27,263 bases of DNA from UBA8752 sp965657965. GTDB taxonomy: Bacteria; Bacteroidota; Bacteroidia; Flavobacteriales_D; Sanyastnellaceae. This document shows, one piece after another, positions 15,384-24,559 of this stretch; the stretch's first letter is position 1, and every line of letters starts with the position of its first letter. The stretch lies in NCBI GenBank assembly GCA_965657965.1, contig CBFHQM010000030.1:1-27263 (forward strand), in the 5' to 3' direction. Below the pieces are notes generated by a model, which saw nothing but the letters and a program-made list of their open reading frames with translations, was not told the DNA's origin and did not search any database. The translations under genes and the position numbers were made by a program.

Positions 15384-16726
15384 GGACTCCCGAATCGACT
15401 CGTATTCCCGTTGCCGTTTGGTGCATGGCCACGGCCGCTCTTCTGCTTTTTGGCGGTTGCGCATCGCCAACGCGTTTGGGAAGCAATGCCAGCAAACCCT
15501 ATTTGTGGGAGCAACTCCCTCACCACCCGCAACTCGCCTGGCACCGCTTTAGTGCGGACTCAGCGGCAGTTTACTTGCGCATGCCTGCGCATGAGCCCCT
15601 TCACCTCAGACAGGAGATGGACTCCCCCTTCCGTTTCTCCGTTGAACTTGAGTTGCTCGTTGCCCCCACAAGTTGGCCAACTGGAGAACCCGAGAACAGA
15701 CCGAGTTCGGTGCTTTACAAATTTCGATGGGAGGAGCCGGCCGAGCCCGGACGGAGCGAACTCATCGGGCGGTTTACTTTCCCACTGCCCTTGGGCCAGT
15801 ATCGCATTGTGCACACGGTTCGCGACACACATCGCGGCTCGGATGTAACGGGTGTACGCGCGCTCGACGGCTGGTCGGAAGATGCGCCCGACCGGTGCCT
15901 TGCTTTTGACCAAACCACAGGGCAACCCGCTTGGGATGGACATCTGCCATTGAACAACCGCTGCGCCCTGCTCGTGCCTCCCGACCTGGCCAATGCCCCA
16001 TGGACATACGCCCAATTGCCAGCCGTTGATTCTTTCCCCTCGGCTCCGTTCCTTGACCGGATGCCCAACGAACACCGCTTTCCTGAAGGCATCCGTGTCC
16101 AGCCAAAACCGACACCTGACCCTGTTCAAAGCGCGTTGCTCCCCGAAGGCGAGTGGGCACAATGGTCCCTGCTTGAGTGGCCAAACCCAGCGGGGGTGCA
16201 TAAATGGACGGCCAGCCCTGAATCACCGGCCATCCATTTGACCGCGCGACGCAGCGCCTTTCCCATCATGCGAGACTTGGACGAGATGATCCGGGCCACA
16301 CGCTTCATTGCCACGCGTCAAGAGTACAAGGGCATGCGCAATGCCCGAGACCCCAAAAAAGCACTCGATGAATTTTGGCTTGGGTTCGCCTCGAGTCCAG
16401 AAACTGCCCGAAGCCTAATCTCCACGTATTACGGCCGCGTTCGAGAAGCCAACGTTCACTTCTCCGGCATCAAAGAAGGGTGGTGCACGGATCGAGGAAT
16501 GGTCCATGTTGTTTTCGGACATTCGGACCGCGTCAAACGAGACAACCGAGGAGAGACTTGGATTTATGGAGAAGAGGGCGATGTTAACGCTCTGATTTTC
16601 CGCTTCTCTCGCGCGAACAGCAAAGACGACTTTAACCGATTTGACCTTGAACGCTATCCCGGGTTCAGAAGTCCATGGGAAGGCATGGTGTCGAGTTGGC
16701 GCCGAGGAAAAGTGAGAAACAGATGA
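15380..16726 (+). CDS. GWxTD-domain lipoprotein
   Basis: A 448-residue predicted lipoprotein starting at GTG 15380, which overlaps the rmuC stop as GTGA. This start is needed for a full signal peptide, with the lipobox at FGGC (Cys27); the internal ATG at 15425 would leave only 11 residues before the cysteine. Residues about 45-290 are proline- and tryptophan-rich and look like beta-sandwich material. Residues about 300-435 form the GWxTD domain, named for the motif seen here as G367-W-C-T-D371 and followed by RGMVHVVFG, with the ETWIYGEEG strand after it. The function of the domain is not known to me. It overlaps rlmB by 4 bases (ATGA). Confidence 0.88.
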   Translation: MRTPESTRIPVAVWCMATAALLLFGGCASPTRLGSNASKPYLWEQLPHHPQLAWHRFSADSAAVYLRMPAHEPLHLRQEMDSPFRFSVELELLVAPTSWPTGEPENRPSSVLYKFRWEEPAEPGRSELIGRFTFPLPLGQYRIVHTVRDTHRGSDVTGVRALDGWSEDAPDRCLAFDQTTGQPAWDGHLPLNNRCALLVPPDLANAPWTYAQLPAVDSFPSAPFLDRMPNEHRFPEGIRVQPKPTPDPVQSALLPEGEWAQWSLLEWPNPAGVHKWTASPESPAIHLTARRSAFPIMRDLDEMIRATRFIATRQEYKGMRNARDPKKALDEFWLGFASSPETARSLISTYYGRVREANVHFSGIKEGWCTDRGMVHVVFGHSDRVKRDNRGETWIYGEEGDVNALIFRFSRANSKDDFNRFDLERYPGFRSPWEGMVSSWRRGKVRNR

Positions 16727-17466
16727 GACCGAGACCTAAAAAGCAAGACGACCGAATCATCGGTTGGCATCCGGTTCAAGAAGCCTTAGATGAAGGCCTT
16801 GAGCTGGCCCGCGTTTTGATTCAGCGCGACAGCAAAGATGACCGCACCCGCAGGTTGCTCTCCATGCTCAGGGCTCGTCACATCCCCATTCAACGCGTCC
16901 CCCGGGAGCGATTGGACCGCATTACAAAGAAGAATCACCAGGGCATTGTCGCCTTCTCTTCGCCCATCGCGTTTGCACCACTCGAAGAATTGGTGCAATC
17001 GGGTTTCGAAACGGGAGAGCGTTTGTTTTTGGTGGTGCTCGACGGGGTAACCGATGTCGGCAATCTCGGTGCCATCGCGCGCTCTGCCGAATGCTTTGGC
17101 GCGACAGGACTTGTGCTGCAAGACCACCATGCGGCGCCTGTGAACGAAGACGCGGTCAAGACCAGCTCAGGTTCCATCCTTCGAATTCCGGTGGCCCGCG
17201 TTCCCGATATCTCCAAAGCACTGGATTACTTGGGCAAGTGTGGCGTGGAGCGGATTGGACTGAGTGAAAAAGCCGAAATGAAGCTCGAAGAATGTCACCC
17301 CTCCTATGCTGCCTGCTTGGTTTTGGGAGACGAGGAACACGGCATTTCCATGAAGAGCTGGGCGAAATGTGACGTGCACGCCAAAATCGAGATGCGCGGA
17401 AAAACAGGCTCTCTCAACGTGAGTGTCGCAGGCGGAATCGCCCTTCACTACCTCATGAACAAGTGA
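16723..17466 (+). CDS. rlmB: 23S rRNA 2'-O-ribose methyltransferase (RlmB/TrmH family)
   Basis: A SPOUT-class methyltransferase of 247 residues. In E. coli RlmB methylates G2251 in the 23S rRNA P-loop. The start at ATG 16723 overlaps the previous stop as ATGA; an earlier in-frame ATG at 16675 lies inside the GWxTD gene. The N-terminal substrate-binding domain spans residues 12-80 with the NHQG segment at 71-74. The three SPOUT motifs are DGVTDVGNLGAIARSAECFG (107-126), LVLGDEEHGI (199-208) and SLNVSVAGGIALHYL (230-244). Assignment to RlmB over other TrmH-type enzymes rests on this layout and is probable. Confidence 0.9.
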   Translation: MRPRPKKQDDRIIGWHPVQEALDEGLELARVLIQRDSKDDRTRRLLSMLRARHIPIQRVPRERLDRITKKNHQGIVAFSSPIAFAPLEELVQSGFETGERLFLVVLDGVTDVGNLGAIARSAECFGATGLVLQDHHAAPVNEDAVKTSSGSILRIPVARVPDISKALDYLGKCGVERIGLSEKAEMKLEECHPSYAACLVLGDEEHGISMKSWAKCDVHAKIEMRGKTGSLNVSVAGGIALHYLMNK

Positions 17467-17548
17467 AGGCCTCGCGGCGCATGTATCGAGATGAACGGGG
17501 CAATATTTCCGGTTGAATGACAATTCTCATCGACGAGTGAAAATATTT

Positions 17549-17580
17549 TTGTCGATTTATTTATTCTTTTCGTATATTTG
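17549..17580 (+). promoter_or_regulatory. Promoter of the surface-protein cassette
   Basis: TTG at 17549-17551, 21 bases, then TATATTTG at 17573-17580, an exact match to the TAnnTTTG -7 consensus, in a distinctly AT-rich stretch (17541-17580) of an otherwise GC-rich window. A second TAnnTTTG match (TATTTTTG, 17544-17551) overlaps the -33 site. A transcript from here would have a leader of roughly 135 bases to ATG 17721. Confidence 0.55.
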
Positions 17581-17599
17581 ATCTTCACCTTGGTCGTCT

Positions 17600-17634
17600 G
17601 TTTTCAGTGATTCATCCAAAATCGAACTGAAAAC
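17600..17634. repeat. Perfect 9-bp inverted repeat in the cassette leader
   Basis: GTTTTCAGT at 17600-17608 and ACTGAAAAC at 17626-17634 are exact reverse complements around a 17-base spacer, starting 19 bases after the -7 box. It could be an operator or an mRNA hairpin in the leader. There is no T run after it, so a terminator is unlikely. Confidence 0.5.
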
Positions 17635-17720
17635 GTTATATGGTCCAATTTAGCTACGTTCGCAACTCGGTTCAGCATGCCCCCTCAGGGCGTGCTCCGC
17701 GCACTTTTTCGTCACGTGTC

Positions 17721-20700
17721 ATGCCTGCACGACTACTTCTCACTGCAACGCTCCTGACTTGGAGCCTCACTTCTTGGTCCCAATCCTTCCTGCACGAAGG
17801 ATGTGACAGCCTTTGCACCCCCGTAATCACGGATGTTGCAGAAGACGCTGTTCTCGACTGCACCGCCCCCTTTCCTGACTTCGACCTGCCATCGGCGACC
17901 AGCTGTGCGGAGGTCCCTGTGTCAAATGTGGTGGGCGTTGAGCTCGACGAGACTTTGGTCACCACTTACGATTTGACCACCGCTTTTGGCGTTGGTGCAG
18001 ATTGGGCCTTGTGGCTGGGTGGCTTCCAAGACATGGGCCTGGGTGCAAGTGATTACTTCAACCCCACAAACGATGGCGTTGCCCTCAACCTGTATGCCAA
18101 TGGCACCGCCCGAATTGCCGGCGACTTGGTGAACGACGAGGACCCCACCCAACAATTCCACCTTGATCTGTTTCTTCAGTACGGCCAGGACTACGCCAGC
18201 TGGGAGGCACAAGGACGTCTTCCAAAAGATGACCTCGGATTGGGTGGCTATGTCGACTGGACTTATTTCGAAGTCGTGGACACGCTGAGTCGCTTGGAGG
18301 GCATGGGTGCATTCGAAGGAGACATGTTGTACATGGACCACATGCCCTTTTCTCGCCTGTTTGGTTTCCAATTGGGTGACAACGGCGCCAACAACAAAAA
18401 CACCGATTTCGGAATCAGCGGCTGGTTCTGGTATCGCGGCATGATGGGGGGCGCTCCTGTCACTGGCACGGGCGACGTCAATGCCAACTTGATCAATCCT
18501 GAAGCAGATGGGGTCTCATGCCCCGTAGTAGAGTCTCGCGAACGCGTTGTCATGGCATGGTCGGAATGTGGACACGACATCCACAGTCAAACCATTGAAC
18601 GACAAGATTTGGAGGCGCCCTATTTTGTTTCCCTGCCCCCTCTGGAGGCAGTGGAGTGCACAGAACTGCCCGATACGGCAACGATGGATGCATTTGTGGT
18701 CGGAGATGCTTGCGGCAGCGAATTGACCTTGGTCGTGCTGTCCGACGTTGTCGTTGGACCGCCTTGCGACCAAGAGCTGACCCGCACTTGGCGCTTGACC
18801 GATGCCTGCAACAACTTCACCGACACATTCCAAGTGGTGACGTTGATCGACACCACAGGCCCAACGTTTGTATTGGAAGACGTGATGCTCGACTGCTCCG
18901 AATGGGACGCTTTTGAACCTGCAACACCGGTCATTTCTGACAATTGCACGCCTTCTGAGGACATCTCGACTGCGTACACCGAAGGCGAACCTGTGGGCGC
19001 ATTCCCATCAGACTTCACCATCGCCTTGTCATATACAGCGACTGACCTTTGCGGGAACAGCACCACACAAACGGCCACCATTACGGTCATCGACACCGTA
19101 GCGCCCACCTTGTCTGACCTTCCAACAGACGCCACCATGACGTGTGTGGAATGGGCGAATTATGTCGCGGTTGGTCCCTCAGCCACAGACAACTGCACCG
19201 ACGATTTGGGCGCCCCACAAGTGGACACCCTGATTACGGATGTTCTCTGCCCCGGCTCTTTCACGGTGGCATTGACCTTCACCTTTACTGACCTGGCTGG
19301 AAATTCCGCCATGCACACCCAAACCTTGACGGTGGTGGACGAAACGGCCCCTGTAGTGGACTCCGTTCCTGCTGATCTCTTGATCGATTGCAGCGCCCCT
19401 TGGCCAGCTGCAGAAGGGGAAAACTTGCCAACCGCTGCGGACGATTGCAGTGACGTGGTCATTACTTGGGAAGACGACACCACCTTCACACTCTGCCCTG
19501 GCGCATCCATTCTACGGACGTTCAGCATTGCCGATGGTTGTGGCAACACCACCGTGGTGACCCAGAACATCCAGCGCCAAGACACCACGGGTCCGACCTT
19601 CACAAGCCTGCCCGAGAACGTGGTTTTGGCGTGTGGCGAGCCCCTCCCCTCGGCAGAAGTCACGGCAAGCGATGACTGCAACGATGTGAGCCTGACGACC
19701 GCAGTTGACACCCTGTTCTCTGCGTGTCCTGGCAACTACACATTGATTCGGACATTTACGGCCACCGACGCTTGTGGCAACAGCTCAGAGCATCAGCAAA
19801 CCTTGGAGGTCGTGGATGAAACGGCTCCCGTTTTCACCTTTATTCCTGCGGAGACGACGTTGCTCTGTGACGAAGCTTTGCCCATCGACCTTCCCACAGC
19901 AGAAGACGAGTGTAGCTCCCCTGTGAGTGTTTCCTTGCTCTCAGTGGACAGCGTGGCCGGTGTGTGCCCACAAGCTTGGTCCATTACGCGCACCTTCTTG
20001 GCCACCGATGCCTGCGGAAACGAAGCACAGGCCAGTCAAATCATCAGCGTGGTCGACACCGTTGGACCTACCCTGTTGCTTGAACTCGACACAATGACGC
20101 TGGAATGTGGTGGGGAATTGCCCACCAACCTGCCCGCTTTCGCAGACAACTGCGACCCCATGGTCAATGTGGTGGAATTGGCTCCAGATACCGTTCTTGG
20201 TGCATGCACTGGACAGTATGTGGTCACCCGACACTTTGAAGCCACCGACGCCTGCGACAATGCAACGGATTACGCCCAAGTGGTCAACTACCAAGACACA
20301 GAGGGCCCCATTGTGGATGCCAGCAGTGTTCCCGGTGATGTGACCATCCAATGCGGTGACGCTCTCCCCACTGCGGTTCCCACTGCAGAGGATGGATGCA
20401 GCACAGCCACGTTGACCACCTCTGTAGATTCCTTGTCCACGGATTCGGTTTGTCTCGCGGCACAACTCATTACCCGGACGTTCACTTTCGCAGACGATTG
20501 TGGCAACACGTCTTCAGCCATTCAGCTGATCACGGTTGTCGACACGGTCTCCCCGTCGTTTGACTTGGCTTCCATTCCTGCAGATGCTACGTACGACTGT
20601 ACCGACGTTCATCCAACGTGCACCGACTTCGATGTGATCGCCTTTGACGATTGTGGCTCCGCGTTTGTGGACTGCCAAATGGATACCGTTCTCACCGCCT

Positions 20701-21647
20701 GTGCCGGAACGTTCACCCTTCTGATGACGGTTACAGCATCCGACGATTGTGGAAACAGCAGTGATGCTTTGGTGACGTTCGAAGTGGAAGACACCACGGG
20801 GCCTGTCCTTGATCCCACATCTCTTCCAAGCGACACAACCGTGCAGTGCGGCTTTGTGCCCGAGGTTCTGGACAGCACCGCGTTCCTCGTGGCCGACGAC
20901 TGTAGCGACTGGACCTTCAACGCTGCCCGAGACACCACTGGCGAAGAAGACAGCCCTTGCAACTACACGCACACAGACACTTACACCTTTACCGATTGCA
21001 ACGGCAACGAAACCGTGTACGTGCAATTGTTGACGGTCATCGACACGATCGGCCCCTCAATGTCCACGGCCATTGTGGATGAGCTCACGTTCTACTGTCC
21101 ATTTGAAGTGCCAGAATACACAGTACCACAGTTGGCCAGTGACAACGACTTCCCGTTCTCAGTAAGCGACAACTGTGCTGCGCAAGAAGAAATTTCCATC
21201 ACCTACAAGGACTCCATCCTCGCACAAAACGGCAATGACTTTACCGTGGAGCGGACTTGGACCTTGACGGACCACTGCGACAACAAGACCGACGTGGTGC
21301 AAGTGATCATTGTTCAGGAGCCACAGCTCAGCATGCCCAATGCGTTTAGCCCAGGCGGCAATGGCTTTAACGACGCTTACGTGATCGAAAACCTGGCCTT
21401 GGAGGAAGACGAGGACGTCTACCCGCCCTGTGACTGGAGCGACGACCCTACCATGGTTCATTTCATGGTCTTCAACCGCTGGGGCAACCAAGTGTATGCT
21501 TCACCTCCGGGTGTCCGCTACCTGAATGATTGGACAGGCAAGTCATCCGACCTCGAGACGCTCGTGGACGGCACCTATTTCGTTCTGTTCCGCGTGAATG
21601 AGACGCGGAAGCTCGGGACCTACGTCGACATCCGTAAAGACCAGTAA
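17721..21647 (+). CDS. Large repetitive surface protein with T9SS type B (gliding-associated) C-terminal domain
   Basis: 1308 residues from ATG 17721, chosen because it opens a standard signal peptide (MPARLLLTATLLTWSLTSWSQ); an ATG at 17640 would add 27 untypical residues. Residues about 55-260 form a unique N-terminal domain with strand-rich Gly/Trp segments. Residues about 290-1200 hold about 11 HYR/Ig-like repeats of roughly 83 residues. Each opens with VxDTxxP-type sequence and contains LxCxxxLP, a central cysteine and TDACGN-like motifs, so about four cysteines per repeat suggest disulfides. Residues 1205-1308 are the type B sorting domain: PNAFSPGGNGFNDAY, VFNRWGNQVY, DGTYFVLFR. SprB-like adhesins have this layout. 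It is followed with one-base overlap or a short gap by a PorP/SprF gene. A surface adhesin or matrix role is inferred. Confidence 0.9.
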   Translation: MPARLLLTATLLTWSLTSWSQSFLHEGCDSLCTPVITDVAEDAVLDCTAPFPDFDLPSATSCAEVPVSNVVGVELDETLVTTYDLTTAFGVGADWALWLGGFQDMGLGASDYFNPTNDGVALNLYANGTARIAGDLVNDEDPTQQFHLDLFLQYGQDYASWEAQGRLPKDDLGLGGYVDWTYFEVVDTLSRLEGMGAFEGDMLYMDHMPFSRLFGFQLGDNGANNKNTDFGISGWFWYRGMMGGAPVTGTGDVNANLINPEADGVSCPVVESRERVVMAWSECGHDIHSQTIERQDLEAPYFVSLPPLEAVECTELPDTATMDAFVVGDACGSELTLVVLSDVVVGPPCDQELTRTWRLTDACNNFTDTFQVVTLIDTTGPTFVLEDVMLDCSEWDAFEPATPVISDNCTPSEDISTAYTEGEPVGAFPSDFTIALSYTATDLCGNSTTQTATITVIDTVAPTLSDLPTDATMTCVEWANYVAVGPSATDNCTDDLGAPQVDTLITDVLCPGSFTVALTFTFTDLAGNSAMHTQTLTVVDETAPVVDSVPADLLIDCSAPWPAAEGENLPTAADDCSDVVITWEDDTTFTLCPGASILRTFSIADGCGNTTVVTQNIQRQDTTGPTFTSLPENVVLACGEPLPSAEVTASDDCNDVSLTTAVDTLFSACPGNYTLIRTFTATDACGNSSEHQQTLEVVDETAPVFTFIPAETTLLCDEALPIDLPTAEDECSSPVSVSLLSVDSVAGVCPQAWSITRTFLATDACGNEAQASQIISVVDTVGPTLLLELDTMTLECGGELPTNLPAFADNCDPMVNVVELAPDTVLGACTGQYVVTRHFEATDACDNATDYAQVVNYQDTEGPIVDASSVPGDVTIQCGDALPTAVPTAEDGCSTATLTTSVDSLSTDSVCLAAQLITRTFTFADDCGNTSSAIQLITVVDTVSPSFDLASIPADATYDCTDVHPTCTDFDVIAFDDCGSAFVDCQMDTVLTACAGTFTLLMTVTASDDCGNSSDALVTFEVEDTTGPVLDPTSLPSDTTVQCGFVPEVLDSTAFLVADDCSDWTFNAARDTTGEEDSPCNYTHTDTYTFTDCNGNETVYVQLLTVIDTIGPSMSTAIVDELTFYCPFEVPEYTVPQLASDNDFPFSVSDNCAAQEEISITYKDSILAQNGNDFTVERTWTLTDHCDNKTDVVQVIIVQEPQLSMPNAFSPGGNGFNDAYVIENLALEEDEDVYPPCDWSDDPTMVHFMVFNRWGNQVYASPPGVRYLNDWTGKSSDLETLVDGTYFVLFRVNETRKLGTYVDIRKDQ

Positions 21648-21679
21648 TGTTTGGTTACAATCTCTCCCAGATGGATCCA

Positions 21680-22579
21680 ATGAAGCGCATTTCCCGTCTC
21701 TTGCTGGTCGCCGCCGTGGCCGGCATTGGAAGCCTACAGGCTCAACAGGATGTGATGATCAGCCAGTACCTATTCAATGGGTTGCTGATCAATCCCGGCT
21801 ACGCTGGTTCACACCCTTATACCTCCTCTTCCCTGCTTCACAGAAGCCAGTGGAATCAGTTTGATGGTGCCCCCACCACCAGCGTTGTCGCCATAGACGG
21901 TGCCCTTCGCAACAACAGCATGGGGGTGGGCATCCTGATGCTGCACGATCAAATTGGCCTCACCACGCAGACCGACGTGTCCATGAGCTTTGCCTATCGC
22001 ATGCGCTTGGGTGCAGGGCGACTCGCTCTCGGCTTGAAAGGTGGCCTTGCCAATACCCGGGCCGATTTATTCTCTGCGCAAACCACGGACCCAGGCGACC
22101 CGAATTACAGCGAGAACCAACAGATTCAACAATCGGCAAAGTTTGGCTTCGGGGCATACTATCACATGCAGCGCTTTTATGTGGGCATGTCCATTCCCAC
22201 CTTGATGGCATTGGGCCCCAACGCACAAACGAACACCCCACACTTGTTGACCACAGCGGGTGTGGTCATGAAGGTGTCGAGTGGGGTCATGCTCAAGCCC
22301 AGTGTTCTGGTCAAGATGGTGGAAGCCGCGCCAGCTCAACTGGACCTAAACCTACACGCCCTCTTCCAAGAGAAGATTTGGCTGGGTGCAGGTTGGCGAT
22401 CCGGAGATGCCGTCGTCGGCATGTTTGAGGTGCAAGTCACGCCAGAGCTTCGCATCGGATATGCACGCGACTTCACATTGAGTGAAATCCGTGATTACTC
22501 TGCAGGGTCCAATGAGATTTTGATTGGATTCGATTTTGGTCAGGGCATCAGTGCCAAGCGTTCTCCTCGTTATTTCTAA
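21680..22579 (+). CDS. PorP/SprF-family type IX secretion membrane protein
   Basis: A predicted outer-membrane barrel of the PorP/SprF family. Members pair with T9SS type B cargo and help its export or surface anchoring. The N-terminal hallmark after the signal peptide is QQDVMISQYLFNGLLINPGYAGS, followed by RSQWNQFDGAP, and the end is GYARDFTLSEIRDYSAGSNEILIGFDFG, both typical. The start at ATG 21680 gives 299 residues with a compact signal peptide. In-frame ATGs at 21671 and 21647 are alternatives; the one at 21647 overlaps the preceding TAA by one base, which would favour coupled translation. It lies between its presumed cargo gene and a PorE-like lipoprotein gene. Confidence 0.93.
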   Translation: MKRISRLLLVAAVAGIGSLQAQQDVMISQYLFNGLLINPGYAGSHPYTSSSLLHRSQWNQFDGAPTTSVVAIDGALRNNSMGVGILMLHDQIGLTTQTDVSMSFAYRMRLGAGRLALGLKGGLANTRADLFSAQTTDPGDPNYSENQQIQQSAKFGFGAYYHMQRFYVGMSIPTLMALGPNAQTNTPHLLTTAGVVMKVSSGVMLKPSVLVKMVEAAPAQLDLNLHALFQEKIWLGAGWRSGDAVVGMFEVQVTPELRIGYARDFTLSEIRDYSAGSNEILIGFDFGQGISAKRSPRYF

Positions 22580-22588
22580 GTAGGCAAC

Positions 22589-24526
22589 ATGCTCAGAAAC
22601 CCACTCCAGTTCTCATTCTTTGTTGTGACTTTGGCTGCGCTTGTCCTCTCCGGATGCGCTCGACTGCACCTCGAAGAAGGCCAAGCAGCCTATCAAGAAC
22701 TCCGGTATCAAGACGCCATTCATCACTTTGGTAAAGCGGTGGTGCGCAGTCCTGAGCCCGAAGCCTATCGCATGTTGGCCGGATCTCACGCCCGGGTCAA
22801 CGAGCACGAAGAGGCCGTGTCGGCCTATGCTGTGCTCGTGGCGCTTCCCGAAGCCACAGACGAAGACCGTTTGGCTTATGCTGCCGCCTTGTTCAAAGAA
22901 GGGGATTACGGCCAAGCCGAACGCATCCTCAATGAACTGGGTCAGCGTGACCCAAGCAATGAGTTGGCCGCGGCGTTGCGTCAGAGTGCCATCCTCGCTC
23001 AAGACGGCCGCAGGGACACCACGGCGTTCCGAGTGAGCCCGATTGAGACCCCCGGCATTCGTTCTGCTTTTGCCCCCCTGCGCAACGGCGAAACCCTCTA
23101 CTTTACCGGAGCTGTCGAAAGGAAAGGCGCCACAGACCCGTACAATGATTTGAGCTACACCGACATCTATCAGATGCCATTGAAGGGGGGCACTCCTGAA
23201 TTGGTCCCTGGCGTCAACGGCCCTTATCACGACGGCATGGCAGCGCCTTCGCCCGACGGCAGCTTACTGGTGTTCACGCGCAGCAGTCACCAAGAAGACA
23301 AGGTGGGCAAGCTTCTCCTCGACGAAGACGACGTCAACAATACCACGCTGTACTATGCACGAAAAGGGCTCACCGAGTGGCAAAACGTGGTGGAAATTGG
23401 TCTGAGTGATGAGTCCAGCATGTTTGCTCACCCCGCATGGAGCCCTGACGGCAGTCGGCTGTACTTCTCGAGCGACATGCCCGGTGGCCGCGGCGGCATG
23501 GACCTCTGGTACATCCGTCGAAACGGTACGACTTGGGAATATCCCCCAGTCAACATGGGGTCCATGATCAACAGTGTCGGCGACGATGTTTTTCCTTCGC
23601 TGAAGGGCAACGACACACTGTTTTTTGCCTCCGACGGCCAAATCACGTTTGGTGGACTGGACGTGCTGTTCACTGTTCGCGACTCCTCGGGCAACTGGGA
23701 TCGCCCCATGCACTTGGACTTCCCTCTGAACAGTCAAAGCGACGACTTTGCGCTCACGTTCAATGAGGACGGAAAGTCTGGACTGATTTCGTCCGACCGC
23801 TATGGATACGATCGATTGCTCTCGTTTGAGATCCTCGATCGTCCCCTCATGGTGCAAGGCATTGTCATTGACAGTTTGACCGGCGAACCCATTCCCAACG
23901 CGATCATCAATCTGCTCGATGCCGAAGATGGCAGCGCTGTGGCTTTGAATTCGGACATGAATGGCGCTTTTGAACTCAACCTCCCGCATGGCAAATCATA
24001 CCGGGTCGAAGCCCTTATGGACACGTATTTCGCCCGAAGCTTGACCGTAGAAACGCCAAGCGACCCTCTGGTGAGAGACCTTCAAATTCAACTTGCCTTG
24101 GTGCCTTTAAGCGAACTCAAAAACGACGACTACGCGAGCTCCATTCGTGAGGGAGACCGTTTTGAACTGCCAGAAATTCGGTGGGATTACGACAGCTACC
24201 GTTTGAGAGAAGAGGCCAAGCCTGCATTGGCTTTGGTGGCTCAATTCCTCCAAAACAGACCCGGCATTGAAGTGGAACTTCGTTCCCATTGCGATGCGCG
24301 CGGTCTTGACCGATACAACCAAAAACTCAGCGAGCGGCGTGCAAAATCTGCCGCTCAATACCTCTTGGATCTTGGCGTTTCAGACGCACAACTCCGCCCT
24401 GTGGGCGTGGGTGAAGCAGAGCTTCGCAATGAATGCAGCAATGGCGTTCCTTGCTCAGAAGCCAAGCACCAAGAAAACCGACGGACGGAATTTCTTATCG
24501 TCCGGACTGCCGAAACGGAGAACTAA
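22589..24526 (+). CDS. PorE-like OmpA-family lipoprotein with TPR, beta-propeller and carboxypeptidase-regulatory-like domains
   Basis: 645 residues. The signal peptide ends in lipobox LSGC (Cys23). Domains follow in order: TPR helices about 28-135 (EEGQAAYQELRYQDAIHHFGKAV), a WD40/PD40-type propeller about 145-410 (SPDGSLLVFTRS, SPDGSRLYFSSDMPGG, GLDVLF), a carboxypeptidase-regulatory-like beta sandwich about 420-510 (VQGIVIDSLTGEPIPNAIINL), and a C-terminal OmpA peptidoglycan-binding domain about 535-640 (RSHCDARG, YNQKLSERRAKSA, ENRRTEFLI). P. gingivalis PorE, a T9SS outer-membrane lipoprotein that binds peptidoglycan, has this same order. Flavobacteria often carry several paralogues, so no symbol is assigned. 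It is 9 bases after the PorP/SprF gene and ends at a strong terminator. Confidence 0.92.
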   Translation: MLRNPLQFSFFVVTLAALVLSGCARLHLEEGQAAYQELRYQDAIHHFGKAVVRSPEPEAYRMLAGSHARVNEHEEAVSAYAVLVALPEATDEDRLAYAAALFKEGDYGQAERILNELGQRDPSNELAAALRQSAILAQDGRRDTTAFRVSPIETPGIRSAFAPLRNGETLYFTGAVERKGATDPYNDLSYTDIYQMPLKGGTPELVPGVNGPYHDGMAAPSPDGSLLVFTRSSHQEDKVGKLLLDEDDVNNTTLYYARKGLTEWQNVVEIGLSDESSMFAHPAWSPDGSRLYFSSDMPGGRGGMDLWYIRRNGTTWEYPPVNMGSMINSVGDDVFPSLKGNDTLFFASDGQITFGGLDVLFTVRDSSGNWDRPMHLDFPLNSQSDDFALTFNEDGKSGLISSDRYGYDRLLSFEILDRPLMVQGIVIDSLTGEPIPNAIINLLDAEDGSAVALNSDMNGAFELNLPHGKSYRVEALMDTYFARSLTVETPSDPLVRDLQIQLALVPLSELKNDDYASSIREGDRFELPEIRWDYDSYRLREEAKPALALVAQFLQNRPGIEVELRSHCDARGLDRYNQKLSERRAKSAAQYLLDLGVSDAQLRPVGVGEAELRNECSNGVPCSEAKHQENRRTEFLIVRTAETEN

Positions 24527-24559
24527 GCTCCTTCGTTTCACCAAACCACCAACCAATAG

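Noticed and set aside
17467..17540. Search for a terminator after rlmB
   Set aside because: No hairpin followed by a T run is visible; only short imperfect complementarity such as TCGAC/GTCGA was found.
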